A stretch of 64,000 nt of DNA from Blastocatellia bacterium (lineage in GTDB: Bacteria > Acidobacteriota > Blastocatellia > Pyrinomonadales > Pyrinomonadaceae). Both the position numbers and the translations under genes were made by a program. The stretch is taken from the NCBI GenBank assembly GCA_003488005.1, contig DNND01000053.1, positions 26,147 through 90,146 of the forward strand. Direction: 5' to 3'. Positions 23,066 through 32,822 of the stretch are shown here, piece after piece (within the stretch, counting starts at the first letter, position 1; every line of letters starts with the position of its first letter). The notes beneath the pieces were generated by a model that saw only the letters and a list, made by a program, of their open reading frames with translations, was not told where the DNA came from and made no database searches.

Positions 23066-26000
23066 ATGCCCAAACGCACTGACATCCACAAAATTTTAAT
23101 TATCGGATCCGGTCCAATTGTTATTGGGCAGGCATGCGAATTTGACTATTCGGGGACGCAGGCTTGCAAGGCGCTCAGGCAGGAAGGCTACAAAGTCGTG
23201 CTGGTGAATTCTAATCCGGCAACGATCATGACTGATCCGGAAACGGCTGACGTTACCTACATCGAACCGCTCACAGTTGAAGCGGTCAGCGCCATCATTC
23301 GCCTGGAAAGACCCGATGCGTTGTTGCCGACGGTTGGCGGACAAACTGCATTGAACCTGGCAATCGCCCTGGATGATTCAGGCGTGCTTGAGGAATGCGG
23401 CGTCGAAATGATTGGCGCTAAGCGCGAGGCAATTAAGATCGCCGAAGACCGAATGCTGTTCAAGCAGGCGATGGACGAAGTGGGCCTGGCAATGCCGCGC
23501 GGCGGCTTCGCAAAATCCTGGACCGAGGCGCAGGAGGTTGTAGAACAGACTGGCTACCCCGCCATCATTCGTCCTTCGTTTACGCTGGGCGGAACTGGCG
23601 GTGGCACCGCTTACAACCCGGAAGAGTTTGAAGAGATCGTAGCAAATGGACTCGCTGCTTCGCCGATGCATGAAGTCCTGATTGAAGAATCGATCATCGG
23701 CTGGAAAGAATTTGAGCTCGAAGTGATGCGCGACATTGCCGACAACGTCGTGATCATTTGTTCTATTGAAAACTTTGATCCGATGGGAGTGCACACCGGC
23801 GACTCGATCACAGTTGCGCCGGCGCAGACGCTGACCGATCGCGAGTATCAGAAGATGCGCGACATGGCCATCACGATTATTCGCAAGGTTGGCGTGGAAA
23901 CCGGCGGATCGAATATTCAGTTTGCGGTCAATCCGGATAACGGTGACATTCGCATCATCGAAATGAATCCGCGCGTCTCGCGTTCGTCAGCGCTTGCCTC
24001 AAAAGCCACCGGTTTCCCGATTGCCAAGATCGCGGCAAAACTAGCGGTTGGGTACACACTCGACGAAATTCCCAACGACATTACGAAAAAGACGCCGGCA
24101 TCTTTCGAGCCGACCATCGATTACGTGGTCGCCAAGATTCCCAAGTGGGACTTTGAAAAATTCAAGGAAGCAGAAGACGTGCTGGGCACGCAGATGAAGT
24201 CTGTTGGCGAAGTCATGGCCATCGGCCGCACGTTCAAGGAAGCGCTGTTCAAAGGCCTGCGCTCGCTGGAAGCTGTAAAGCCTTTGCGTTTGGAAGATGT
24301 CACCAGCGACGAGGTGCAGCGCAAGCTGGCGCGTCCGAATTCACAGCGGTTTTCCTACATCACTTATGCGCTGCAACACGACTGGCCCATTTCCGAAATA
24401 TACCGCCTGTCGCGCGTCGATCCGTGGTTCCTCGAACAGCTTCAGGACGTGATGGAAATTCAAAAGTCGGTTGAAGGTCTGAAGCTGGAAGAAATACCTG
24501 TCGAGCTCTTGCGTTCGTTCAAAGAGGTGGCGCTGTCCGATCGTCGCCTGGCCTATCTCACCGAAAAAACGGAAGACGAGGTTCGCGCTTTTCGCAAAAA
24601 GGCGGGAGTAGTTCCCGTCTACAAACGGGTCGACACTTGCGGCGCAGAGTTTGAGTCGTTCACACCCTATCTCTATTCGACTTATGAAACTGAGAATGAA
24701 GCAGCGCCAACTGATCGTCGCAAGATCATGATCCTCGGTTCCGGTCCAAATCGCATCGGGCAGGGAATTGAGTTTGACTACTGCTGTTGTCACGCCGCGT
24801 TTGCGCTGAGCGCCGCGGGTTTTGAAACAATCATGGTGAACTGCAATCCGGAAACGGTCTCGACGGATTACGATACTTCAGATCGTCTCTATTTCGAGCC
24901 GCTCACGTTTGAAGATGTAATGAACATCGTCGATGTTGAAAACCCGGAAGGCGTGATTGTGCAGTTTGGCGGCCAAACGCCGTTGAACCTGGCGATGCGT
25001 CTGCACCAGGCGGGCGTTCCGATCATCGGCACAGGTGCGGACTCAATTGACCTGGCTGAGGACCGCCAACGTTTCGGCTCGCTGCTGCGCGAGCTGGGCA
25101 TTCCGCAACCGGAAAATGGAATGGCCGCAACGGCTGAAGAAGCTAAAGCGGTGGCCGAACAAATCGGTTATCCAGTGTTGGTGCGTCCGAGTTATGTGCT
25201 CGGCGGACGCGCCATGGCGATCGTTTATGACGAAGAGAGTCTGGACCAATACGTGCGCACGGCAGTTGGTTTCACGCCCGACCGGCCGGTGTTGATTGAT
25301 AAGTTTCTCGAACGCGCGGCGGAGTTTGATGTCGATGCGCTTGCCGACGAATCAACCTGCGTCATTGCTGCCATTCAGGAGCACATTGAAGAGGCGGGGA
25401 TTCATTCCGGAGATTCCTCCTGCGTTCTGCCGCCAGTGCGAATCGATCCCGAGCACATTGAAACGATGCGGCACTACACGCGTCTCTTGGCGAAAGCATT
25501 ATCAGTTCGCGGCTTGATGAATATTCAGTTTGCGATTAAGGACCACCGCGTTTACGTTTTGGAAGTGAATCCGCGCGCGTCACGGACCGTTCCGTTTGTT
25601 TCCAAAGCGACGGGCGTTCCGATTGCCAGCATCGCGGCGCAGGTGATGGCGGGAAAAGCGTTAAGTGAATTTGGCTTGCCGCCGAATCTGACGGTCAGTC
25701 GTTTCTTTATCAAGTCGCCGGTATTTCCGTTCGTCAAATTTCCTGGTGTTGATCCAATCCTGAGTCCCGAGATGCATTCCACCGGAGAGGTGATGGGTGT
25801 CGGCGACACGTTTGGTGAAGCTTACGGCAAAGCGATGTTGGGCGCCGGCCTGACGCTGCCACAGAAGGGAACTGCATTCATCAGCGTCAACGATGCCGAC
25901 AAAGGGCAGGCGGTGATTCTGGCGCGCAAGCTGGCCCGTTTGGGTTTCGAACTGATGGCGACTTTGGGCACTGCAGAACGCTTGCGTGAAGTTGGCTTGA

Positions 26001-26281
26001 AAGTCGCAAACGTTTTCAAGGTGAATGAAGGACGGCCGAATATTGTCGACCATATCAAGAGCGGCGAAATCGCATTAGTGATCAATACGCCGTTGGGCCG
26101 AGCGTCGCATTTTGATGAACAGGCGATTCGTCGAGCGTCGTTGCAGCACAACGTTCCCTGCGTCACCACCATGACGGGCGCGCAGGCAATCGAAGAAGCA
26201 ATCGGCGCTCGAGCCGCCGGCGGACCGATGCAGGTGCGGTCGTTGCAGGAGTTGCACGCGGTGAGCGCGGCAGTTAGATAG
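23066..26281 (+). CDS. carB: Carbamoyl-phosphate synthase large subunit
   Basis: The 1071-residue protein has full CarB length and the internal duplication. Two ATP-grasp halves each begin with a biotin-carboxylase-like N-domain ([22 protein letters not shown] at the start; [21 protein letters not shown] at about residue 554). Each continues with a [12 protein letters not shown] or [12 protein letters not shown] nucleotide loop and an ENxNPRxSRSxALASKxTG block. The C-terminal MGS-like domain (from about 940) is the allosteric region. CarB makes carbamoyl phosphate from bicarbonate, ATP and ammonia for arginine and pyrimidine synthesis, with CarA supplying ammonia. carA is not in the window, so the genes are split. 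The next gene starts 21 bases after the stop. Confidence 0.97.
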   Translation: MPKRTDIHKILIIGSGPIVIGQACEFDYSGTQACKALRQEGYKVVLVNSNPATIMTDPETADVTYIEPLTVEAVSAIIRLERPDALLPTVGGQTALNLAIALDDSGVLEECGVEMIGAKREAIKIAEDRMLFKQAMDEVGLAMPRGGFAKSWTEAQEVVEQTGYPAIIRPSFTLGGTGGGTAYNPEEFEEIVANGLAASPMHEVLIEESIIGWKEFELEVMRDIADNVVIICSIENFDPMGVHTGDSITVAPAQTLTDREYQKMRDMAITIIRKVGVETGGSNIQFAVNPDNGDIRIIEMNPRVSRSSALASKATGFPIAKIAAKLAVGYTLDEIPNDITKKTPASFEPTIDYVVAKIPKWDFEKFKEAEDVLGTQMKSVGEVMAIGRTFKEALFKGLRSLEAVKPLRLEDVTSDEVQRKLARPNSQRFSYITYALQHDWPISEIYRLSRVDPWFLEQLQDVMEIQKSVEGLKLEEIPVELLRSFKEVALSDRRLAYLTEKTEDEVRAFRKKAGVVPVYKRVDTCGAEFESFTPYLYSTYETENEAAPTDRRKIMILGSGPNRIGQGIEFDYCCCHAAFALSAAGFETIMVNCNPETVSTDYDTSDRLYFEPLTFEDVMNIVDVENPEGVIVQFGGQTPLNLAMRLHQAGVPIIGTGADSIDLAEDRQRFGSLLRELGIPQPENGMAATAEEAKAVAEQIGYPVLVRPSYVLGGRAMAIVYDEESLDQYVRTAVGFTPDRPVLIDKFLERAAEFDVDALADESTCVIAAIQEHIEEAGIHSGDSSCVLPPVRIDPEHIETMRHYTRLLAKALSVRGLMNIQFAIKDHRVYVLEVNPRASRTVPFVSKATGVPIASIAAQVMAGKALSEFGLPPNLTVSRFFIKSPVFPFVKFPGVDPILSPEMHSTGEVMGVGDTFGEAYGKAMLGAGLTLPQKGTAFISVNDADKGQAVILARKLARLGFELMATLGTAERLREVGLKVANVFKVNEGRPNIVDHIKSGEIALVINTPLGRASHFDEQAIRRASLQHNVPCVTTMTGAQAIEEAIGARAAGGPMQVRSLQELHAVSAAVR

Positions 26282-26302
26282 AACTGGGAGAAGGAGCGAC
26301 TT

Positions 26303-26707
26303 TTGGAAATTAATAGCAGAGAGACGCTCGAGAAGATTTTGGACGACTGTCGCACCATTGCAGTTGTTGGATTGTCTTCCAGTCCTTCACGTCCATCTTA
26401 TGGCGTGGCGTTGTATATGAAACGGCGCGACTACAAAGTCATTGCGGTTAATCCAAACGAGACTGAAGTATTTGGCGAAAAGGCTTACGCATCATTGGCG
26501 GACGTTCCCGATAAAATCGATTTGGTTGATATTTTTCGACGCTCAAGCGAAGCAGGAACTGCGGTGAACGAAGCGATCGCCATCGGAGCGAAGGCGGTCT
26601 GGCTCCAGGAAGGTGTGATTGATCAAGCCGCTGCACAACGGGCTTTGGATGCGGGACTGCTGGTCGTTATGGATCGTTGCTGGTTGAAAGAACACGCGCG
26701 GCGGTAA
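26303..26707 (+). CDS. CoA-binding domain protein (YccU-like)
   Basis: The start is a TTG at 26303 with an AAGGAG site six bases upstream. The 134-residue protein is a single Rossmann CoA-binding domain: TIAVVGLSSSPSRPSYGVALYM at residues 14-35, IAVNPNETEVFGEKAYASLADVPDKIDLVDIFRR, KAVWLQEGVID, and VVMDRCWLKEH at the end. The fold is that of the N-domain of succinyl-CoA synthetase alpha, standing alone. Its biological role is not known. It may be co-transcribed with carB, whose stop lies 21 bases upstream. Confidence 0.88.
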   Translation: MEINSRETLEKILDDCRTIAVVGLSSSPSRPSYGVALYMKRRDYKVIAVNPNETEVFGEKAYASLADVPDKIDLVDIFRRSSEAGTAVNEAIAIGAKAVWLQEGVIDQAAAQRALDAGLLVVMDRCWLKEHARR

Positions 26708-26712
26708 AAGAA

Positions 26713-26790
26713 AGTGGGCGGTGTGTAGTAAGCAGTGGGCAGCAGTCGAGCGTAAGGTAGTCCTTGTTACTGCCGACTCCGTTAACGGTG
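26713..26790. repeat. Degenerate heptad array, unit AGTNNGC
   Basis: Units AGTGGGC, GGTGTGT, AGTAAGC, AGTGGGC and AGCAGTC run from 26713 to 26747. The facing side (about 26767-26800) keeps only CCCACTG and TTACTGC, exactly 28 bases or four units apart, so the right arm is decayed. The unit is a phase variant of that at 3354-3451, making this a related copy. Confidence 0.6.
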
Positions 26791-26817
26791 GAGCCCACTG
26801 AGAAAGAGAATAACCGA

Positions 26818-27330
26818 ATGCCAATTGAGATTCGCGAATTAGTAATTCGTGCAGTGGTGATTACGGTGAGCGACGCCAGCTCTCGCGGCGAGCGGAAAGA
26901 TGAGTCAGGCGAAATACTCGTCCAACTGCTGAAAGACTTAGGCGCTGAGATTGTGGCGCAGCGTATCCTTTCCGACGATCCTGACCCACTTGCCGATGCC
27001 CTTAAAGAGTTTTCCGACTGGCGCAACGTCAATCTGATCGTCACGACCGGCGGCACCGGCTTCTCACCTCGCGACAACACTCCTGAAGCAACCCTTGCAG
27101 TCATAGAACGCGAAGCGCCCGGCTTGGCTGAAGCGATGCGCATGGAAACTTTGAAGAACACGCCAATGGCAATGATCTCGCGCGGCGTCTGCGGGATTCG
27201 CTCCGGCACGCTGATTGTTAATTTGCCCGGTTCACCCAAGGCAGTTCGCGAAAGCTTTGCCGTGATCGCGCCGGTTCTCAATCACGCGATCGCGTTAATA
27301 TCGGGCCAGAGAGATCATACGCTGCAATAG
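26818..27330 (+). CDS. mog: Molybdopterin adenylyltransferase (MogA/MoaB family)
   Basis: I choose the ATG at 26818 (170 residues); the longer frame from 26764 begins inside repeat-like DNA. Motifs are VVITVSDASSRGERKDESG at the N-terminus, LIVTTGGTGFSPRDNTPEAT, the GGTG loop that binds molybdopterin, and LIVNLPGSPKAVRE at the end. The enzyme adenylates molybdopterin before metal insertion. MogA and MoaB are hard to tell apart from motifs alone. With mobA elsewhere in the window it supports Moco synthesis. Heptad-repeat DNA separates it from the CoA-binding gene. Confidence 0.9.
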   Translation: MPIEIRELVIRAVVITVSDASSRGERKDESGEILVQLLKDLGAEIVAQRILSDDPDPLADALKEFSDWRNVNLIVTTGGTGFSPRDNTPEATLAVIEREAPGLAEAMRMETLKNTPMAMISRGVCGIRSGTLIVNLPGSPKAVRESFAVIAPVLNHAIALISGQRDHTLQ

Positions 27331-27374
27331 CCCGTGCTCACATGCCTCATTAATCCCTTGGGAAAGTACACCAA

Positions 27375-28094
27375 ATGAAGATCCATCCTTATCGCGGCCA
27401 TGCGCTTAAATGTTTAGGTCGACAAGCCAATTTGGTCATTTTTGCTACAGCCTGTCTAATTGGTATTTGCCCGGCTTCGGTGCGATCACAAACCGATCCG
27501 ATTAATTCGCAAACCGATGTGCGTGAGACAAACGAGAGAATGCGAAAAGGATGGAACGAATTTGGCGTTTGGGGTGGAGTCTCTTTTCAAGCACCCAGGT
27601 TAATAGGCAAGACGCCCAACGCGCGGTTCGGAAATATCGGATTACGCTATGGACGAGTGTTGGCGGCCAGCAAGACAGTTGCGTTGGAATACACGATAGA
27701 TGCAGTGCCTGTTGCGTTACTCTCCACTAAGAGGCTTACCCTTTCGCCCTTAAGTCCCGGCGTCTTTTCTGTGACGGAAAGCCGGCAAAGTACGTATGCC
27801 GCCGGCCTTTCTCCAATAGGCTTTAAGCTTAACTTCCGAAGGCTGAAAAAGGTTCAAGTATTTACCAGCACAACGGGAGGGTTTCTCTATTTTCGGGATC
27901 AAGTGCCCTTGTCCGGCGCTGCTCTATTCAACTTCACATTCGACCTGGCTGGGGGAGTACAGATCGTCAAGAGCAACCGACGCGCCATTCTGATCGGTTA
28001 CAGGTACCAACATATTTCCAACGGCTTTACATCACCAATCAACCCTGGCGTTGATGTACAGATGGTGTTCGCTGGTTTTTCTATTTTCCGATAA
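27375..28094 (+). CDS. Lipid A 3-O-deacylase-like outer membrane protein (PagL / acyloxyacyl hydrolase family)
   Basis: The 239-residue protein has a signal peptide (VIFATACLIGICPASVRS) and a series of amphipathic beta strands ending in phenylalanine-arginine (FAGFSIFR), as expected for an eight-stranded outer membrane barrel. Near the end, YRYQHISNGFTSPINPGVD matches the PagL active-site block HxSN, with His and Ser as catalytic residues. An aspartate stands where PagL has its glutamate. PagL removes the 3-O acyl chain of lipid A, which softens the envelope signal. This suggests an LPS-bearing, diderm cell. It begins the accessory stretch 27.4-31.4 kb. Confidence 0.8.
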   Translation: MKIHPYRGHALKCLGRQANLVIFATACLIGICPASVRSQTDPINSQTDVRETNERMRKGWNEFGVWGGVSFQAPRLIGKTPNARFGNIGLRYGRVLAASKTVALEYTIDAVPVALLSTKRLTLSPLSPGVFSVTESRQSTYAAGLSPIGFKLNFRRLKKVQVFTSTTGGFLYFRDQVPLSGAALFNFTFDLAGGVQIVKSNRRAILIGYRYQHISNGFTSPINPGVDVQMVFAGFSIFR

Positions 28095-28534
28095 TGCACG
28101 CAACGTTTAGAAATTAGATCCGATTCGTTGGATTTCAACGTTGACAATCCATTGCGACACTCCTATTGTCAATCCGCTACTCTAAACTTGGTCAATGACT
28201 TATCCTCGATAACCAGTCATTGGTTACCTCACGAACCGAAAGTAAGCTTTTATCTTTCCTTTTAGTTGTGTAGGCAGCACAGGCCGAGCAGTCCTCTGAT
28301 GGCCTTCACGCAAGAATAAAACACGAAGTCCATTTTGACGTAGAAATAAGTCCCCAGCTTTCGTCTCAAGCGACGATCGGGCCCAGTCTTAACTCCAGCC
28401 GAGCTCAAGTTTTGAGTCACGATACAGCTAGCACTGCATCGTTGCAAAACTGACAGGGACTGGCATCGACTGGGAGTGACGTGTCAACGGAGTCATACTC
28501 CGGCATCACTCCCTCACCACCAAAGGAATGAAAA
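28095..28534 (+). other. 440-base gene-free leader with a nested hairpin
   Basis: No open reading frame is supported here. Two structures stand out. An 8-base inverted repeat TTGACAAT/ATTGTCAA lies at 28141-28148 and 28165-28172. A nested hairpin at 28472-28513 pairs GGGAGTGA with TCACTCCC, with an inner CGGAG/CTCCG stem. The hairpin ends eight bases before the AAAGGA site of the next gene, so it could control translation. Confidence 0.5.
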
Positions 28535-29379
28535 ATGATAACAAAACATTTTAAGAAACCAACGACGCTTGTAATTGCCCTGCTGGGGCTGGTAGCGCTG
28601 TTGGCAATATTGGGCTCTTCGTCAAGAGTCTAGCAAACCCTGCCGAAACCAAACCTGTATTCGTTTCCACTAACCCAACCAGTTTTTCTCACACGAGTGA
28701 TCGATTTGCAGCTTTGAACAGCAAATCCCAGGTAGCGTCCAACGGCGATGAAACGGCTGTCAGGAACCTAGCGCATGAGGTGTTCACGCAATTCGGCTCT
28801 GCCGAAATGAATGATGCCTTGTCAGTAGTTAATGAGCGGCTCGTGAGTTCCGAGGTCAAGTACCGACGTGAAGGCCGAGGCGGTATTTCCGAAGGAAGGC
28901 TAGTCAATTCACTGAATAAACTTACCAAACAACTGGCTGCGCCAGACTTTGCGAGAGTTAGCGTGGCCCAGGTGAGATACTTGCGCGTAAACCTTCTCGC
29001 CGTGTGCCCGAGCTTGATTAGTGATTCGGGCGAGAGACGGCTTGGGAGGTCGATCATTAAGACCGATATGTCACCCCTTGAGGCAGCAGCTTTGAGCTTG
29101 ATTCTAGTCACGCAGAAGCTGTCGAATGAAGATTTCCAAGTGACTCCTCGCGAGTGGGATCGGAACTCCTATCAGAAACAAGTTGCGAAGTGGAAGGCAT
29201 TTCGGAGTGGCCGCCCTGCTGCTTTAAGGCAAAAGTTAAAGGCTATCGAAGCGACTGAAAGCGCAAAGAGTAAGGAATTACGACAAGCCTTTACGAACCA
29301 CGCCTCTGACATTGAGGCGCTGGTCGATAGCGCTCTGACAGAAATAGGCATCTTGGCAGAGGGAGTGAAGAAACGATGA
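28535..29379 (+). pseudogene. Secreted protein gene with an apparent 1-base frameshift in the signal peptide
   Basis: An ATG at 28535 after AAAGGA starts a good signal-peptide frame (hydrophobic LVIALLGLVALLAILG) that stops at 28633. The continuing reading frame one base away is open from before 28561 to 29379, reading LFVKSLANPAETKPV. Adding one base near 28610-28618 would fuse the two into a secreted protein of about 280 residues. The mature part is charged and mostly helical (for example VRNLAHEVFTQFGSAEMNDA), with no motif I know. Either the gene is broken, the sequence has an error, or frameshifting occurs. The final TGA overlaps the ATG of the next gene. Confidence 0.6.
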
Positions 29380-30164
29380 GAATACTACTTATTGTGCCTA
29401 TCTTGGCGGCCTTATTCGCGCTTTCTTGTCCGGAGCCACCACCACCACCCCCACCGCCTCCAGCAAACGGCTTTTCGATTCAAACTTACTATCAAGAGTT
29501 CGTAAACGAAATGCCCACGACGCCAGCTGTTTTGGCGCCTTTCATCGGCGTTGACTCTCATTATCTTTTCAATACCCAACCCACGCAAGGAACTCTTACA
29601 ACCTGCAATGGGATTACGGATTACCAGTCTTTGATTCAGTGTCCAGGCAGGAGAGTTCCTGCAGTATGGGTACTCACATTTACGAGCGGCCCATGTTTCG
29701 GAATTAGTGAGCCAACCGACGTTGACGTTCAACCGGGGTCCAAGGTCAATTACCTTTGCGAACATCACACCTTCCGCTTTTTCATAGCTCCTGGATCAAT
29801 AGACGTTAACGCTCCCCCGGCAACAATTCAGGTAACCGGAGAGGGAATGGATGCTACGTATGGTATGCCCGTGATCAAGTTTATTGACTTGGGAACAGGC
29901 AACATAGCAAACTCAGCAATTGCGTCTGGAATTAATTCCGATGGTACGTGGATCGAAGCCCCGGCCCCTTATTTCGGCTTCGTTTACTCCGGCCAATACG
30001 TTGCGCTTGTTTACAACGTTAAGGAAGATGGAAGTTTGTTTGCGATCGGAGGCGATTGGCTCGATATTTATGGAAACGATCCGCCACCTCCACCGCCGAC
30101 GGATCCATGCCCCCCATACAATCCTTACGAGGAAGGGCTCCCGTGCGAATACAATAATTACTGA
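29376..30164 (+). CDS. Proline-rich lipoprotein of unknown function
   Basis: The ATG overlaps the preceding stop as ATGA, so the two are translationally coupled. The 262-residue protein has a lipoprotein signal with Cys18 (FALSC). It then has nine prolines in a row, a beta-rich central domain with paired cysteines (TTCNGI, IQCPG, GPCFG, YLCEHH), and a second proline run before a Cys-containing tail. Two rigid polyproline linkers around one domain suggest a spacer between membrane and another surface partner. I recognise no family. Its partner is probably the upstream frameshifted secreted protein. Confidence 0.75.
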   Translation: MRILLIVPILAALFALSCPEPPPPPPPPPANGFSIQTYYQEFVNEMPTTPAVLAPFIGVDSHYLFNTQPTQGTLTTCNGITDYQSLIQCPGRRVPAVWVLTFTSGPCFGISEPTDVDVQPGSKVNYLCEHHTFRFFIAPGSIDVNAPPATIQVTGEGMDATYGMPVIKFIDLGTGNIANSAIASGINSDGTWIEAPAPYFGFVYSGQYVALVYNVKEDGSLFAIGGDWLDIYGNDPPPPPPTDPCPPYNPYEEGLPCEYNNY

Positions 30165-30213
30165 GCGAGGCTGCAATTGCTCAGAGAGGGTGGTTTGTCC
30201 TAAATTAAAACCC

Positions 30214-30238
30214 GGGCAACGTCTGCCTGACGTTGCCC
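30214..30238 (+). terminator. Hairpin after the proline-rich lipoprotein gene
   Basis: A perfect 10-bp GC-rich stem (30214-30223 with 30229-30238) is followed a few bases later by a CCCCTTTTCTT tract. It probably ends the two-gene transcript. Confidence 0.7.
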
Positions 30239-30401
30239 CGAATCCCCTTTTCTTATGGTCCTGCTGCACTTGTTTGCTTCGCGTAATCTCGAGACGATTC
30301 CGTCGTACCCTGTTACACCCATAAGGTACGGGGACATGGCGTCGGTTCCGTTGCAAATGGCCAGCCATTTCAAACAGTGCTGCTAGTATCGTGGTCGATC
30401 A

Positions 30402-31355
30402 ATGATCAACGGGTTTCTGCAGTTGAGCGAGTCAGCCTCCGGTTACGCCCTTGCTTGCCCTTCGGTCGGCGAAGAGAAAGCGGATAGGGAAGAGGAAGGG
30501 TTAGTAGGTCGGGTGCAAATGGTCAGCCTTGAGACTGTCCGTTCCCCGGAGAGTGCGTTTTTAGCTTCGGACGAATCAAGAATTCCTCTGCGAATGATTT
30601 CCTTTAATGACATGGGTAATAAGACGAAAGTCGTTAAGTACGATCCAGCAAACCCATTCAATCACCAAATAGAAGAGTATGATTATGATCCTGCAGGACG
30701 AAAGATTGAAAAAACACTAAAGCAAGGTTCAATTGTTATTAAAACAATCTATCACTACGACGATGAACATAATCGGATCGAAACCCTTGAGCGCGTATCT
30801 GACGGCAGGCACTTGGTCACCCGTAAGTACTCTGCAACAATGGATTCGCAGGGAAATCAGATTAGTGCAACCTATCAAGACGACTCAATTCTGGAAATAA
30901 AGGCTTCCTACGGCTACGAATTTGACGAACAACGGCGAATCAGAATCATCCAAACGTATGACAGCAGTGGGAGCCTTTACCACAAAATCGTGTTTGGTTA
31001 CGACTCAAACGGAAACTTAGCCAAAAAGTCCTATTACGGAACAAGCGGTCTTGAGTATGAGCGAAGGGTTTTTGCATACAAAACGCCGCGACGGGTCGAG
31101 GAGCGATTAACCTTTGATCAGGCCTTGAGACTAAAACGTCGGATTGTTTCCCGTTATGACGATAGGAACAATATGGTTGAGATTTGTGGATATGACTCAA
31201 AGGGATCTCTACTTGGCAAAACGTCCCATGCCCTTCAATATGACAATACAGGGAACTGGATCCAACGAGTCTCACAGACCCTCGACCTTAACACTGACAA
31301 CCCAACCTCAGAATGGATCGAGTATCAAGTTATCAGTTACGAAGATTTACCGTGA
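30402..31355 (+). CDS. YD-repeat (RHS-type) protein
   Basis: The 317-residue protein carries repeats of the YD/RHS type: EYDYDPAGRKIEKTL, YHYDDEHNRIETLE, FGYDSNGNLAKKSYY, SRYDDRNNMVEICGYDSKGSLL and LQYDNTGNWIQRV. Spacing is about 20-40 residues. YD repeats build beta-sheet shells in RHS and teneurin proteins. Here there is neither the RHS core motif nor a C-terminal toxin, so it is a short stand-alone member. The N-terminus (GYALACPSV) looks like a weak lipoprotein or signal sequence, and the start is uncertain. Confidence 0.7.
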   Translation: MINGFLQLSESASGYALACPSVGEEKADREEEGLVGRVQMVSLETVRSPESAFLASDESRIPLRMISFNDMGNKTKVVKYDPANPFNHQIEEYDYDPAGRKIEKTLKQGSIVIKTIYHYDDEHNRIETLERVSDGRHLVTRKYSATMDSQGNQISATYQDDSILEIKASYGYEFDEQRRIRIIQTYDSSGSLYHKIVFGYDSNGNLAKKSYYGTSGLEYERRVFAYKTPRRVEERLTFDQALRLKRRIVSRYDDRNNMVEICGYDSKGSLLGKTSHALQYDNTGNWIQRVSQTLDLNTDNPTSEWIEYQVISYEDLP

Positions 31356-31452
31356 TCCTTCAAAACCGCTTAGGCTGGGCCAAGCGCCCCAAGCGGCAGC
31401 GATGATGTTTCTAAGAACCGTGGCTTTCAGCATTACCGTTCGTTGAAGGTTA

Positions 31453-31481
31453 TTGACATGCTAGCGCACGACGCTTAAGAT
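31453..31481 (+). promoter_or_regulatory. Promoter for nuoA
   Basis: A perfect TTGACA at 31453-31458, a 17-base spacer, and TAAGAT at 31476-31481. Confidence 0.6.
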
Positions 31482-31592
31482 TTTTTTGTAATAAGATAAT
31501 TCGAATTGAGTACGGTTTACCCGGGCGAAGGCGGGTCAAGCCACCGCAGTCCAAATAGAAAAGAGCGGCGTCGAGCTGCCGCGCATTCCAAG

Positions 31593-32006
31593 ATGCTGCT
31601 TCAGGCAACCACAACAGCGACGGCGAATATTGGGTCGCCAATAACGGCTTACTGGCCGGTGATGATTTTCTTTGTGGTGGCGATTGCTTTTCCAGTTTTG
31701 CCAATCATTCTCGGACGGTTTCTAAGACCGGCCGTTTACGGTAAAGGAAAGATGCGGCCGTACGAGTGCGGCATCGATCCGATTACGGACGCGCACTCGC
31801 GCTTTACAGTTCGCTACTACATCGTCGCGATGTTGTTTTTGATCTTTGACGTTGAGACTATCTTTCTATTGCCGTGGGCCATCATCTTCATGGGCGACGA
31901 TTTTTCCTTCACCAAGTTTGCGCTGGTCGAGATGTTTGTGTTCATCGGCATTTTGGTTGTGGGCTATTACTACGCATGGCGCAAGGGAGCGTTGGAGTGG
32001 GCCTAA
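31593..32006 (+). CDS. nuoA: NADH-quinone oxidoreductase subunit A
   Basis: I start at the ATG at 31593 (137 residues), because the longer frame from 31506 adds a charged, non-membrane leader. Three transmembrane helices are clear. The loop between the first and second has GKMRPYECGIDP, with the conserved ECG cysteine. It continues FTVRYYIVAMLFLIFDVETIFLLPW, the most conserved NuoA block. It sits in the membrane arm of complex I near the quinone site. The only other complex I gene in the window is nuoB. Confidence 0.9.
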   Translation: MLLQATTTATANIGSPITAYWPVMIFFVVAIAFPVLPIILGRFLRPAVYGKGKMRPYECGIDPITDAHSRFTVRYYIVAMLFLIFDVETIFLLPWAIIFMGDDFSFTKFALVEMFVFIGILVVGYYYAWRKGALEWA

Positions 32007-32013
32007 GGCCCCG

Positions 32014-32182
32014 TGAATCGTAAATCGTGAATCGTAAATGGCCGTCTAGTTCAGGTTGAATTGGCCCCTTGAGGATTGCGGTAGGGAATCACAACTAGCC
32101 ATTTCTGATTTAGAAGTCACGATTCAGCGTTCCTTAACGATTCACGATTTACGATTCACGATTCACGATTCACGATTCACAA
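32014..32182. repeat. Facing heptad arrays, unit TRAATCG, copy 2
   Basis: The left arm 32014-32041 holds TGAATCG, TAAATCG, TGAATCG and TAAATGG. The right arm 32134-32182 holds TTAACGA, TTCACGA, TTTACGA and three more TTCACGA units, ending five bases before the nuoB start. The spacer differs from that of copy 1 at 20702-20899. It lies between nuoA and nuoB, which are normally very close. Confidence 0.85.
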
Positions 32183-32186
32183 AACT

Positions 32187-32816
32187 ATGGCTGAACACGA
32201 TCAGGGATTCGTCCTAACGAGATTCGACACACTGATGAATTCGGTGCGGCGAACTGTGGGCGCCAAAGCGCTCGACATGACCGCGCCGGTGGTCAACTGG
32301 GCGCGCAAGTCTGCGTTGTGGCCCATGACCTTCGGACTCGCTTGTTGCGCCATTGAAATGATTGCGACGGGTGCCGGCCGCTTCGACATCGATCGTTTTG
32401 GCGCCGGCGTGTTTCGTCCCAGTCCGCGCCAAAGCGATCTGATAATCATTGCCGGCACGGTCACGTTAAAAATGGGCCCGGTGGTTCGCAGAGTTTACGA
32501 GCAGATGCCTGAGCCGAAGTGGGCCATCGCCATGGGCGCGTGCGCCTCGACTGGCGGACCGTTTGATTCTTACTCAACCATGCAAGGCGTCGATCGCTGC
32601 ATTCCGGTTGACGTTTATATTCCCGGTTGCCCGCCGCGGCCGGAAGCGCTGCTGTATGGCTTGATGCGTTTGCAGGACATCATCATGCGCGAAGCGCCCT
32701 CGGCATACATCTTTGAATCGGATGGCACAGTGCATCGCCAGCAGTCGCTCGAAGATGGCGACGAATTAATTGCAAACAACAGTTCTGAAGCGCAGAGTAT
32801 TGCCACCCCCGTTTGA
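32187..32816 (+). CDS. nuoB: NADH-quinone oxidoreductase subunit B
   Basis: The 209-residue protein has the N2 iron-sulfur cluster ligands of NuoB. They are the adjacent cysteines in [10 protein letters not shown], the one in [12 protein letters not shown], and the one in [17 protein letters not shown]. Quinone-pocket residues FRPSPRQSD are present. The C-terminal tail is longer than usual and acidic. It carries electrons to quinone in the peripheral arm of complex I. Subunits C to N are missing downstream, where an unrelated secreted protein begins. Confidence 0.95.
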   Translation: MAEHDQGFVLTRFDTLMNSVRRTVGAKALDMTAPVVNWARKSALWPMTFGLACCAIEMIATGAGRFDIDRFGAGVFRPSPRQSDLIIIAGTVTLKMGPVVRRVYEQMPEPKWAIAMGACASTGGPFDSYSTMQGVDRCIPVDVYIPGCPPRPEALLYGLMRLQDIIMREAPSAYIFESDGTVHRQQSLEDGDELIANNSSEAQSIATPV

Positions 32817-32822
32817 AAAGTT

